Positions 1 through 10,146 of a stretch of DNA of 11,811 bases are shown here, in pieces. This stretch comes from Catenibacterium sp. co_0103. GTDB taxonomy: Bacteria; Bacillota_I; Bacilli_A; Erysipelotrichales; Coprobacillaceae. Both the position numbers and the translations under genes were made by a program. Below the pieces are notes generated by a model. The model saw nothing but the letters and a program-made list of their open reading frames with translations, did no database searches and had not been told where the DNA came from. Position 1 is the stretch's first letter. Each line of letters starts with the position of its first letter. Location: assembly GCF_004168205.1 (NCBI RefSeq), contig NZ_RCYB01000062.1:1-11811 (forward strand), given 5' to 3'.

Positions 1-77
1 CCCGTACGTACGGTGCAACGGGAGGCACAGAAATAATAATTAATCTCAGTATTGATATTATTTCCTGTCTACCCTAT
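1..77 (+). mobile_element. Probable 3' end of a group II intron (end of domain 5 and domain 6), cut by the window edge
   Basis: The first 15 bases, including the palindrome CCGTACGTACGG at 2-13, resemble the 3' strand of domain 5 in bacterial group II introns. A long hairpin follows: ACAG 27-30 pairs with CTGT 65-68, and AAATAAT 31-37 pairs with ATTATTT 57-63, with C64 bulged. Below it, GGG 20-22 can pair with CCC 72-74, leaving A71 unpaired. If the element ends at T77 (..ACCCTAT), A71 is the seventh base from the end and the last two bases are AT. This is the arrangement expected of a domain 6 branch-point adenosine and a 3' AY end. The fold is read from the sequence and the assignment is by family resemblance. 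Any intron-encoded reverse transcriptase would lie upstream, outside the window. None of the three frames through 1-77 gives a recognisable protein end. Confidence 0.55.
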
Positions 78-80
78 TAT
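52..80 (+). promoter_or_regulatory. Candidate sigma-A promoter of pcrA
   Basis: TTGATA at 52-57 is followed after 17 bases by TATTAT at 75-80, which is close to the vegetative consensus with ideal spacing. Transcription would begin near 87 and leave a leader of about 25 bases containing the pcrA ribosome binding site. The -35 box lies in the apical part of the proposed intron domain 6, and the -10 box spans the proposed intron/exon border at 77/78. If both readings are right, the insertion helped create this promoter. AT-rich DNA gives such matches by chance, so confidence is moderate. Confidence 0.45.
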
Positions 81-110
81 ATTAGAGGATGCGAATGGAG
101 GATTACAAAT

Positions 111-4294
<4,184 letters not shown>

Positions 4295-4299
4295 ATATA

Positions 4300-4329
4300 T
4301 TGACTCTTGTGTTTGAATGTGTTTATATG
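4300..4329 (+). promoter_or_regulatory. Weak candidate promoter after ligA
   Basis: TTGACT at 4300-4305 lies 18 bases before TATATG at 4324-4329. The -35 is good and the -10 is poor (four of six matches). It could be the original promoter of the camS-gatCAB operon, stranded by the insertion downstream, or it could belong to the insertion itself. No other clear promoter is visible in the gap before camS. Confidence 0.3.
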
Positions 4330-4347
4330 CTCATAGGGAGTGTTAAA

Positions 4348-4907
4348 ATGAACACATCAAATATCTCAAATTATAAACCAAAAGATTTTGCTTTATTAAA
4401 GAAACTTAAAAAACAACTTATTTGAGAACAGAGAAGTCTTTCTCGAAAGTATGAAAATCTAAAGAAAGGAGAGTTCGCTCAAAAAAGAAATATACAAAAA
4501 TAAATGCTTAAGATACAGAAGTTTCATCGTAGAATTGACAATATTCGTACTGATTACATCAATAAGATAATCGCAGAGATAGTAAAAACCAAGCTATCTT
4601 ATATAACGATTGAAGATCTAAACGTATCAGGAATGATGAAGAACAGGCATCTTTCAAAGGCAGTTGCTTCGCAGAAATTTTTGAATTTAAATCAAAACTT
4701 CTAGCTAAATGCAAAGAGAATGGAATTGAACTTCGAATTGTAGATAGATGGCACCCATCATCTAAAACATGTCATTGTTGTAAGAATATTAAAAAAGATT
4801 TAAAGCTTTCAGATAGACTTTTCAGATGTGACTGTGGCTATATCGAAGACAGAGATTTCAATGCTGCACTTAATCTGGGAGATGCTACCACTTACGAAGT
4901 TGCATAA
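4348..4907 (+). pseudogene. tnpB: tnpB remnant: RNA-guided nuclease of IS200/IS605 family, broken
   Basis: TnpB is the RuvC-like, omega-RNA-guided nuclease carried by IS605-type elements and the ancestor of Cas12. Only the middle and C-terminal part is left; the N-terminal domain and the first RuvC aspartate (DFGLK-type motif) are missing. In the ATG 4348 frame there are stops at 4423-4425 (TGA) and 4501-4503 (TAA), both within otherwise homologous sequence (LIxEQRSLSRKYENLK, then HRRIDNIRTDYINK). A one-base loss in the T run at 4678-4682 then shifts the frame between VASQKF and FEFKSKLL. Still visible are the RuvC-II glutamate (codon 4612-4614, ITIEDLNVSGM), the zinc-finger cysteines (codons 4770, 4779, 4827, 4833) and the RuvC-III aspartate (DRDFNAALNL, near 4848-4856). 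With three lesions plus the truncation it cannot make an active protein. Confidence 0.88.
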
Positions 4908-5058
4908 ATAAACGCAAACGTAGGTATGTACCGAAGGCTATTTCGGGAATTTACGACTATGGAGTGTACTAGAACTTGTGAGTAGATATGATTTCGGTCA
5001 ATCAAAAGCATACACGATGACATAGTAAGTAATGTTCGTGAGAACTTACATTATCTCG
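4908..5058 (+). ncRNA. Omega-RNA-like right-end region of the tnpB element
   Basis: In IS605/IS607-type elements the omega RNA (reRNA) that guides TnpB is transcribed from the 3' part of tnpB and the right end. The DNA after the tnpB stop has the right position and form. There is a hairpin CCGAA 4931-4935 / TTCGG 4942-4946, then a stretch (GGGAATTTACG...TGGAG, 4945-4964) of a kind I recall behind many Firmicute tnpB genes. A second hairpin follows, GTAAG 5025-5029 / CTTAC 5045-5049, closed by TTC/GAA around a GTGA loop. The hairpins are seen directly; calling the region an omega RNA is inference from position and resemblance. The 5' end probably lies inside tnpB and the exact 3' end is unknown. 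Confidence 0.45.
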
Positions 5059-5080
5059 ATGTGAGTATATTTAATCACAT
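5059..5080 (+). repeat. Subterminal hairpin, possible IS605-type right end
   Basis: ATGTGA (5059-5064) and TCACAT (5075-5080) form a perfect six-base stem around a ten-base AT-rich loop. IS200/IS605 elements carry such imperfect palindromes just inside their ends, where TnpA binds single-stranded DNA. This one lies 24 bases before the camS start, so the element may end between here and 5103. Confidence 0.4.
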
Positions 5081-5103
5081 TTTGAGTGGCAGGCTAGCGG
5101 ACT

Positions 5104-6213
5104 ATGAATAAATTATTAAAAGCTCTTGTTAGTATCATGCTTATTTTTGCGACAGGATGCTCCAGCAAAACTGTAAAAACATCAAATAGTACAAAAGAAT
5201 CTTCTGCAAAGACATTTGATGGTAATTACTACAACATGATCAACAATGGTCGTTCTAAGAATAGTGAGAAGTTCTATTTAAACTTCAGTAATACAAAGGA
5301 TTTAGTTACTATTGGTTCAGGATTGCAGATTCTTTCAACAAAGCATTTCTCAACAAATGATTATTATTTATCAGAAGGATTACAATTAACACCAACTGAT
5401 TACAATAATCTATTAAAAAGAGACTCTGCAGGAACTAAAGAAGAAGATAAGAAATATCCTGATACATTACAGATAGAAAGTGGTAAGACATATGAAGGCT
5501 TACAAAGCCCTGTACTTGTGTCTAATATCACTGAACAGGATTATTATAAGAAGAGTGGTTCTAGTTATGCCTTGAAAGGTATAAGTGTTGCTATTATTCT
5601 TGATCCTAAGGAACAGATTGATGGAAAGCTTTCTTCTCCTACAATTACTTTAAGTGATGAAAAGTTAAGAAGCTATGCCCAGCAGTGTGTTAAGAAAGCA
5701 TACAAATATATCCGTTCAAAGAAGAGAAAACTTGCAGATGTTTCAGTTATGATTGGTATTTATCGTGCGAATAATAATGAAATATCTGAAACAAATGGTA
5801 ATTATATTTATGAATCTTTCTGTGAAGGTGGCAGTGTCGGTACTTTAAAGAATGTGAATCATGAAAATGTATACTTTACAAGTACTCGTGCAACTAAGTT
5901 AGACCCAGCCACTGCATCAGAATTTGCAACTATCAAGTCTAACTTGAAGAAAGCTTCTACTGAAGCTGCCGGTTTAGTTGGGCAGGCCAACTATATCGAT
6001 GATACGATCCAGACAATGAAAATCACAGCACACTTGAATATCAAGACATATACAGAATTACTATATCTGACTTCAGTGATTGCTGATAACATTAATAGTA
6101 AATTCACACAGGACTTTAATATTAAGGTTCTTGTGTATTCACAGGATGAATTGATGGCTGTGATTATTAAACAAAAAGGTGAAGATGCAAAGACATCTAT
6201 ATTAGAACAGTAG
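5104..6213 (+). CDS. camS: CamS-family lipoprotein (sex pheromone cAM373 precursor family)
   Basis: This is a membrane-anchored lipoprotein of 369 residues in the CamS family of Firmicutes. In staphylococci and enterococci its cleaved signal peptide yields a cAM373-type mating pheromone; the role of the mature protein is not established. The start MNKLLKALVSIMLIFATGC is a lipoprotein signal peptide with lipobox A-T-G-C, giving Cys19 as the lipidated residue. A Ser/Thr/Lys-rich linker follows. Family-like stretches are LQILSTKHFSTNDYYLSEG (about 76-94) and the C-terminal KITAHLNIKTYTELLYLT. The ribosome binding site is poor (GGCAGG 5088-5093, ten bases before ATG), probably because the upstream insertion replaced the native leader. 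The stop overlaps the gatC ribosome binding site, so camS is co-transcribed and perhaps translationally coupled with gatCAB. The family assignment also rests on the pcrA-ligA-camS-gat order. Confidence 0.85.
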   Translation: MNKLLKALVSIMLIFATGCSSKTVKTSNSTKESSAKTFDGNYYNMINNGRSKNSEKFYLNFSNTKDLVTIGSGLQILSTKHFSTNDYYLSEGLQLTPTDYNNLLKRDSAGTKEEDKKYPDTLQIESGKTYEGLQSPVLVSNITEQDYYKKSGSSYALKGISVAIILDPKEQIDGKLSSPTITLSDEKLRSYAQQCVKKAYKYIRSKKRKLADVSVMIGIYRANNNEISETNGNYIYESFCEGGSVGTLKNVNHENVYFTSTRATKLDPATASEFATIKSNLKKASTEAAGLVGQANYIDDTIQTMKITAHLNIKTYTELLYLTSVIADNINSKFTQDFNIKVLVYSQDELMAVIIKQKGEDAKTSILEQ

Positions 6214-6218
6214 GAGGT
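6212..6218 (+). promoter_or_regulatory. gatC ribosome binding site overlapping the camS stop
   Basis: AGGAGGT at 6212-6218 is a near-perfect Shine-Dalgarno sequence that shares two bases with the camS stop codon TAG (6211-6213) and lies five bases before the gatC ATG. The arrangement favours re-initiation by ribosomes finishing camS. Confidence 0.85.
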
Positions 6219-6223
6219 CAATT

Positions 6224-6514
6224 ATGGACGATACAGATTTAATGTTGAAAAAACTAGGAAGAAAAACCATGTTCAACATCACTGACGAAGAAATGCCAGC
6301 ATTAAGAGAACAGTATGAAGTATTCATGAGCCATGTACAGGCACTTGATGAAATTGATACTGAAGGTGTAGAACCTCTCGCATTCCCTTATGTGGTTGAA
6401 ACAACATTCTTAAGAGAGGACGAACCTAATCATGTAATCAGTACAGAAGATGCATTAAAGAACTGCAAGACTGTACAGCGTAATCAGATCAGAGTTCCAA
6501 AGGTGGTAGGATAA
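6224..6514 (+). CDS. gatC: Asp-tRNA(Asn)/Glu-tRNA(Gln) amidotransferase subunit C
   Basis: GatC is the small subunit that clamps GatA to GatB in the cytosolic GatCAB complex, which converts mischarged Glu-tRNA(Gln) and Asp-tRNA(Asn) to Gln-tRNA and Asn-tRNA. The 96-residue length is normal. The N-terminal helical part (FNITDEEMPALREQYEVFMSHVQALDEIDTEGVEPL) and the following hydrophobic-acidic turn before the tail that wraps GatA (TTFLREDEP) fit the family. The last base of its TAA stop is the first base of the gatA ATG, so the two are tightly coupled. The operon order gatC-gatA-gatB is the standard Firmicute one. Confidence 0.93.
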   Translation: MDDTDLMLKKLGRKTMFNITDEEMPALREQYEVFMSHVQALDEIDTEGVEPLAFPYVVETTFLREDEPNHVISTEDALKNCKTVQRNQIRVPKVVG

Positions 6515-7956
6515 TGGTGACACATACTATTGAAGAATTACATGAACTTTTCAAAAGTGGAGAGTTAGATGTAAAAGAATATTATAAAGAATTATTTGAA
6601 GAAGCAAAGAAACAGCAGGAAAGACTGAATGCCTTTGTAACTATTACTGAAGATGAAGCATACAAGGCTATTGAAGCTCCTATGACTGATGATCTTTTAT
6701 CACATATTCCATATGTTTTAAAAGATAACTACAACACTAAGGGTATTAAGACAACTGCATCTAGTAAGATGTTAGCTGATTATGTACCAGTATTTAATGC
6801 CCATGTTGTTGATTTATTAAATAAGCATGGTGTTGGTTTAGTAGGTAAGGCTTCTATGGATGAACTTGCTATGGGTGGTACTAATAAATCAGCTTTAACT
6901 GGTCCAGTACACAACCCTTGGGATACAAGACGTATTTCTGGTGGTTCATCAGGAGGATCTGCAGCACTTGTTGCAAGTGGTCTTATCCCATTTGCACTTG
7001 GTAGTGATACAGGTGACTCAATTAGAAAACCAGCAGGTTTTTGTGGAATTGTAGGTTTTAAACCAACTTGGGGTAGAATCTCTCGTTATGGTGTTATTCC
7101 TTATGCATCTTCTTTAGACCATGTTGGAGCATTTACTAGAAATGTACGTGATATGGCGATTGTCACTGAAGCATTAGCTGGTAGAGATAATCGTGATATG
7201 ACTTCATCAAATAGAGAAGTACCACATTACTTAGATAACTTAACGACTGATATTTCTAACTTAAAGATTGGTGTATTAACGACTGTATCTAATGAAGTAA
7301 GAAATGAAGAAGTAAAGAAAACTTTTGAAAATGTTGTTGAAACATTAAAGTCTCTTGGTGCAACAGTAGAAGATGTTGAAATGGATAAGAAACTCATGAA
7401 GACATTACTTCCTACATATACTATTATTGCCAACTCAGAAGCAACAAGTAACCATTCATGCTTAGATGGTGTTAAGTATGGTGATAGACAACAAGGTGAT
7501 ACACCTGATGATGTGATGATCAATTCTCGTACAGATGGATTTGGTAATCATATTAAGAGAAGATTCATTCTTGGTAACTTAGCTCTTGCAACTGAAAATC
7601 AGGAAAAGATGTTCAGAAAAGCACAGAGAGTTAGAAGACTTGTAGTAGATGAATTAAATAAGATTTATGAAAACTACGATATCATCATTGCGCCTAATGG
7701 CGGAGGTGTTGCACCTTTAATTGATGAAGCAGCTGAAGATTATTTAAGTGATGAATATATTATTCTTGAAAACTGGTTATGTCTTGCCAACTTTGCAGGT
7801 ACACCATCTATCTCTATCCCTTCTGGATTTGTAGATAATATGCCAGTCGCTGTCAATATTTCAGGACGTATTTTTGAAGAACAGACTGTCTTGAACTGCG
7901 CCTACGCATTAGAAGAAGCATTAGGATTCAAGAACCAGTATAAGAGGGAGGACTAA
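6514..7956 (+). CDS. gatA: Asp-tRNA(Asn)/Glu-tRNA(Gln) amidotransferase subunit A
   Basis: GatA is the glutaminase subunit: an amidase-signature enzyme that frees ammonia from glutamine and passes it through a channel to GatB. It has 480 residues, full length. The Ser-cisSer-Lys triad is present: Lys70 (PYVLKDNYNT), Ser145 (GGSSGGSA) and nucleophile Ser169. The spacings of 75 and 24 residues equal those of the well-studied Staphylococcus aureus enzyme (K79, S154, S178). One departure is seen: the motif before the nucleophile reads GSDTGDSIRKPAG instead of the common GSDTGGSIRQPA, so residue 168 is Asp rather than Gly. I recall similar GDS variants in Mollicutes, so this probably reflects lineage and not loss of activity. 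AGGTGG at 6501-6506 precedes the start by seven bases, inside gatC. Confidence 0.96.
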   Translation: MVTHTIEELHELFKSGELDVKEYYKELFEEAKKQQERLNAFVTITEDEAYKAIEAPMTDDLLSHIPYVLKDNYNTKGIKTTASSKMLADYVPVFNAHVVDLLNKHGVGLVGKASMDELAMGGTNKSALTGPVHNPWDTRRISGGSSGGSAALVASGLIPFALGSDTGDSIRKPAGFCGIVGFKPTWGRISRYGVIPYASSLDHVGAFTRNVRDMAIVTEALAGRDNRDMTSSNREVPHYLDNLTTDISNLKIGVLTTVSNEVRNEEVKKTFENVVETLKSLGATVEDVEMDKKLMKTLLPTYTIIANSEATSNHSCLDGVKYGDRQQGDTPDDVMINSRTDGFGNHIKRRFILGNLALATENQEKMFRKAQRVRRLVVDELNKIYENYDIIIAPNGGGVAPLIDEAAEDYLSDEYIILENWLCLANFAGTPSISIPSGFVDNMPVAVNISGRIFEEQTVLNCAYALEEALGFKNQYKRED

Positions 7957-7958
7957 AG

Positions 7959-9392
7959 ATGGATTACGAAAGAGTCATCGGGCTAGAAGTACATTGCGAA
8001 TTAAAGACTAATTCAAAGATGTTCTCTGCTTCACCAGTTACATTTGGTGAAGATCCAAATACAATGATCAATGAAGTAGACATGGGTATGACAGGTACAT
8101 TACCATGTTTAAATAAAAGAGGTGTAGAATTTGCGATTCGTGTATGTCATGCATTACATATGGAAATCGATGAATTACTATGCTTTGACCGTAAGAACTA
8201 CTATTATTCTGACCTTCCAAAAGGTTTCCAGATTACTCAGGATAAAAGACCTATCGGACGTAATGGTTATTTAATGATTGAAGTAGATGGAGAAGAAAAG
8301 CGTATCGATATCGAAAGATTACATATGGAAGAAGATACAGCTAAACAGCTTCATTTAACTGATTATTCATTAATTGATTACAACCGTGCTGGTATCCCAC
8401 TAATTGAAATTGTCACTAAGCCTTGTATCCGTTCAGGTAAAGAAGCAAGTGCTTATCTTGAAGCATTAAGACAGGTATTCTTATATACAGAAGTATCTGA
8501 TGCAAAGCTAGAAGAAGGTTCTATGCGTTGTGACGTTAACGTATCTATCCGTCCATTTGGTCAGGAAGCATTTGGTACACGTACAGAAATCAAGAACTTA
8601 AACTCTATCAGCAACGTTCAGAAAGCTATTGATTATGAAGCAGGACGTCAGCAGGAAGTCATTGAATCTGGAGGAGAAGTTCTTCAGGAAACAAGAAGAT
8701 ATGATGAAGTAGAAAAAGTGACTACAGTGATGCGTTCTAAAGGGGATGCCGTAGACTATAAGTACTATACTGAACCAAATATCTTACCTATTAGATTAGA
8801 TCATGCATGGGTAGAACAGATCAAAGACGAATTACCTATGATGGCTGGAGAAAGAGAAAAACATTATGAAGAAGAGTATGGTATTCCTAAGGTAGATGCG
8901 AAGATTCTTGTTTCTACTAAGTCTATGTCTGATTACTTCAATGAAGTAATCAAATATACTAAGAACTATAAGAATGCTTCTAACTGGTTATTAGGTGATG
9001 TTTTAGCTTTCTTAAATAAGAACAACCAGTCTTATGATGATATTGAATTAAATCCAGAATATTTAGCTAAATTAATCAATTTCATTGAAGATGGTACTAT
9101 TTCTTCTAAACAGGCTAAAAAGGTCTTCGAACCAATGATGACAGAAAATAAAGATCCTGAAAAGATTATTGAAGAAAAGGGTATGAAACAGATTTCTGAC
9201 CCTAACGCTTTAAAAACTATGGCGAATGAAGTATTAGATGCCAACCCACAGTCTATTGAAGACTATGCGAATGGTAAAGATCGTGCGGTAGGATTCTTAG
9301 TAGGACAGGTTATGAAGAAGTCTAGAGGACAGGCTAACCCAGGTATGGTTAACAAGTTACTTGTTGAACTTCTTAAAGAAAGAATTAAATAA
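7959..9392 (+). CDS. gatB: Asp-tRNA(Asn)/Glu-tRNA(Gln) amidotransferase subunit B
   Basis: GatB binds the mischarged tRNA and carries the kinase site that phosphorylates the Glu or Asp side chain before transamidation with ammonia from GatA. The 477 residues cover the whole family length. Diagnostic stretches are VIGLEVHCELKTNSKMFS (6-23), MTGTLPCLNKRGVEFAIR (44-61), YYYSDLPKGFQIT (81-93), and the helical and YqeY-like tail from about 330 to 477 (NASNWLLGDVLAFLNK; GFLVGQVMKKSRGQANP), which grips the tRNA elbow. GGGAGG at 7946-7951 lies seven bases before ATG, and only two bases separate the gene from the gatA stop. No terminator follows directly; the next gene begins after 54 bases. Confidence 0.97.
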   Translation: MDYERVIGLEVHCELKTNSKMFSASPVTFGEDPNTMINEVDMGMTGTLPCLNKRGVEFAIRVCHALHMEIDELLCFDRKNYYYSDLPKGFQITQDKRPIGRNGYLMIEVDGEEKRIDIERLHMEEDTAKQLHLTDYSLIDYNRAGIPLIEIVTKPCIRSGKEASAYLEALRQVFLYTEVSDAKLEEGSMRCDVNVSIRPFGQEAFGTRTEIKNLNSISNVQKAIDYEAGRQQEVIESGGEVLQETRRYDEVEKVTTVMRSKGDAVDYKYYTEPNILPIRLDHAWVEQIKDELPMMAGEREKHYEEEYGIPKVDAKILVSTKSMSDYFNEVIKYTKNYKNASNWLLGDVLAFLNKNNQSYDDIELNPEYLAKLINFIEDGTISSKQAKKVFEPMMTENKDPEKIIEEKGMKQISDPNALKTMANEVLDANPQSIEDYANGKDRAVGFLVGQVMKKSRGQANPGMVNKLLVELLKERIK

Positions 9393-9395
9393 CTA

Positions 9396-9436
9396 TACTT
9401 TACTTTATATCTTTGGTAAAATAAAAGGGTAAAGTA
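9396..9436 (+). repeat. Spaced inverted repeat around a putative promoter
   Basis: TACTTTAC at 9396-9403 is the exact reverse complement of GTAAAGTA at 9429-9436, with 25 bases between. The repeat flanks the extended -10 at 9414-9422, and its right arm overlaps the Shine-Dalgarno sequence of the next gene. It could be an operator or an RNA stem that hides the ribosome binding site. An eight-base AT-rich match may also be chance. Confidence 0.3.
9414..9422 (+). promoter_or_regulatory. Candidate extended -10 promoter for the membrane-protein gene
   Basis: TGG-TAAAAT at 9414-9422 is an extended -10 element in the 54-base gap after gatB. The -35 seventeen bases upstream is poor (TATACT, 9394-9399). 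It would allow the downstream gene to be expressed apart from the gatCAB operon. Confidence 0.4.
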
Positions 9437-9442
9437 GGTGAT
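9436..9442 (+). promoter_or_regulatory. Ribosome binding site pointing to the GTG start at 9447
   Basis: AGGTGAT at 9436-9442 matches seven consecutive bases of the anti-Shine-Dalgarno complement (GGAGGTGATC). Measured from its AGG core it is eight bases before the GTG at 9447, which is ideal. The earlier in-frame GTG at 9438 lies inside this site. Confidence 0.55.
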
Positions 9443-9446
9443 TAAT

Positions 9447-10103
9447 GTGTCCAAAGAAAGATTTCATTTTGATGATGAAGAAGATGTAGTTATCCAGACA
9501 CCTAAGAAGAAGGCTGAAAAGAAGCCAACTCCTAAAGAAATGGGTATGAAACCTTCTAATAATTCAAAAAAGAGAATTAAAACAAGATATATTGTGCTTG
9601 GAATCGTTGCAGTACTTGTACTTGCACTTGGAATCTATTTATATAGTGCTTTAAAGGATGAAGGAGCTATATATGGTGATCGTTGTGAAGGACTTGTAAC
9701 AGTTCAAAAGAGTGTCTTAGATGATACAGTCAACGAAGCTAAATCTAAACATAGTTCTATTGCATCTATGAATATTGAAACAGCATGTAAGCAGTTCAAG
9801 GTGGATATTGAATTTACTAATGGTACATCAGTAAAGACTGCTGAACAAATTTCAAAAGATGTTGTAAAAATCCTTGATTCTAAAGGTGGTCAATCTGCTT
9901 ATGAAGGATCTGACTATACAGAATTACTTAATAAGCATAATGGTGTAAAACAGTATGAAGTAAACCTTTATTTAACTGGTGGTAACGATACTGATTTCCC
10001 AATGTATGGTACAAAACAGGCAGGTAAGGATGATATCGCCTTTACTCTTGCATCTGTAAAGGATCAAGAAACAACAAATAAAGCGAAAGCAACAGAGCAA
10101 TAA
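9447..10103 (+). CDS. Unrecognised one-pass membrane protein with Lys-rich cytosolic tail
   Basis: I do not recognise the family. With the GTG at 9447 the protein has 218 residues; the GTG at 9438, with AAAAGGG at 9423-9429, would give 221. It begins with a charged, probably disordered cytosolic segment: acidic (FDDEEDVV), then Lys/Pro-rich (TPKKKAEKKPTPKEMG). One hydrophobic helix follows at about 48-67 (YIVLGIVAVLVLALGIYLYS). Positive charges just before it (KKRIKTR) predict an inside N-terminus. The remaining 150 residues would lie outside the membrane. They contain two cysteines (about 80 and 114) that could form a disulfide, and a helix/strand-like pattern with DVVKILDSKGGQ and YEVNLYLTGG. 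There is no lipobox and no catalytic motif that I can see. It sits just after gatB and ends in a strong terminator, so it is the last gene of this unit or a single gene. Confidence 0.8.
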   Translation: MSKERFHFDDEEDVVIQTPKKKAEKKPTPKEMGMKPSNNSKKRIKTRYIVLGIVAVLVLALGIYLYSALKDEGAIYGDRCEGLVTVQKSVLDDTVNEAKSKHSSIASMNIETACKQFKVDIEFTNGTSVKTAEQISKDVVKILDSKGGQSAYEGSDYTELLNKHNGVKQYEVNLYLTGGNDTDFPMYGTKQAGKDDIAFTLASVKDQETTNKAKATEQ

Positions 10104-10129
10104 AAAAGCGATTTTTAATCGCTTTTTTT
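10102..10129 (+). terminator. Rho-independent terminator after the membrane-protein gene
   Basis: GCGATT (10108-10113) and AATCGC (10117-10122) pair around a TTT loop. They are preceded by six A and followed by seven T (10123-10129). It overlaps the stop codon of the upstream gene. The flanking A and T runs extend the stem, so it could act on either strand, though no gene on the minus strand needs it here. Confidence 0.9.
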
Positions 10130-10134
10130 AAGTG

Positions 10135-10140
10135 AGGAGG
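10135..10140 (+). promoter_or_regulatory. Ribosome binding site that sets the methyltransferase start
   Basis: AGGAGG at 10135-10140 is a perfect Shine-Dalgarno sequence six bases before ATG 10147. The longer reading from GTG 10132 would translate this site itself (as MRRICM) and is unlikely. Confidence 0.85.
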
Positions 10141-10146
10141 ATATGT

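Larger units (their letters stand above)
4340..5095 (+). mobile_element. Decayed IS200/IS605-type (tnpB-bearing) insertion; ends approximate
   Basis: Nearly all of the 809-base space between ligA and camS is occupied by a tnpB remnant followed by about 190 bases of structured non-coding DNA that resembles the right end of an IS605/IS1341-type element. No tnpA transposase is present, so the element is non-autonomous at best. The exact ends cannot be placed because these elements have no terminal inverted repeats and make no target duplication. The left boundary is somewhere between the ligA stop and the tnpB remnant. The right boundary lies between the hairpin at 5059-5080 and the camS start. 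Confidence 0.7.

Noticed and set aside
1..36. Short open stretch ending in TAA at 34-36 (PVRTVQREAQK) as the end of an upstream gene
   Set aside because: It uses codons rare in the rest of the window, matches no protein I recognise, and the same bases form well-paired RNA stems, so the intron reading is preferred.
3..110. Open frame upstream of pcrA in the same phase
   Set aside because: It has no start codon with a ribosome binding site before 111, no helicase-like sequence, and GGAGG at 97-101 clearly serves ATG 111.
4423..4503. In-frame TGA as possible selenocysteine or a recoded stop in tnpB
   Set aside because: A second stop, a frameshift and a missing N-terminus lie nearby; no TnpB uses selenocysteine, so simple decay explains it.
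4504..4704. Stand-alone 66-residue gene
   Set aside because: It is the piece of the tnpB remnant between the second stop codon and the frameshift, with clear TnpB motifs.
7227..7523. Minus-strand 98-residue open frame within gatA
   Set aside because: It is a shadow of the gatA coding frame without a ribosome binding site. The same holds for those at 5991-6221, 9032-9244, 9263-9454, 10948-11256 and 11327-11563.
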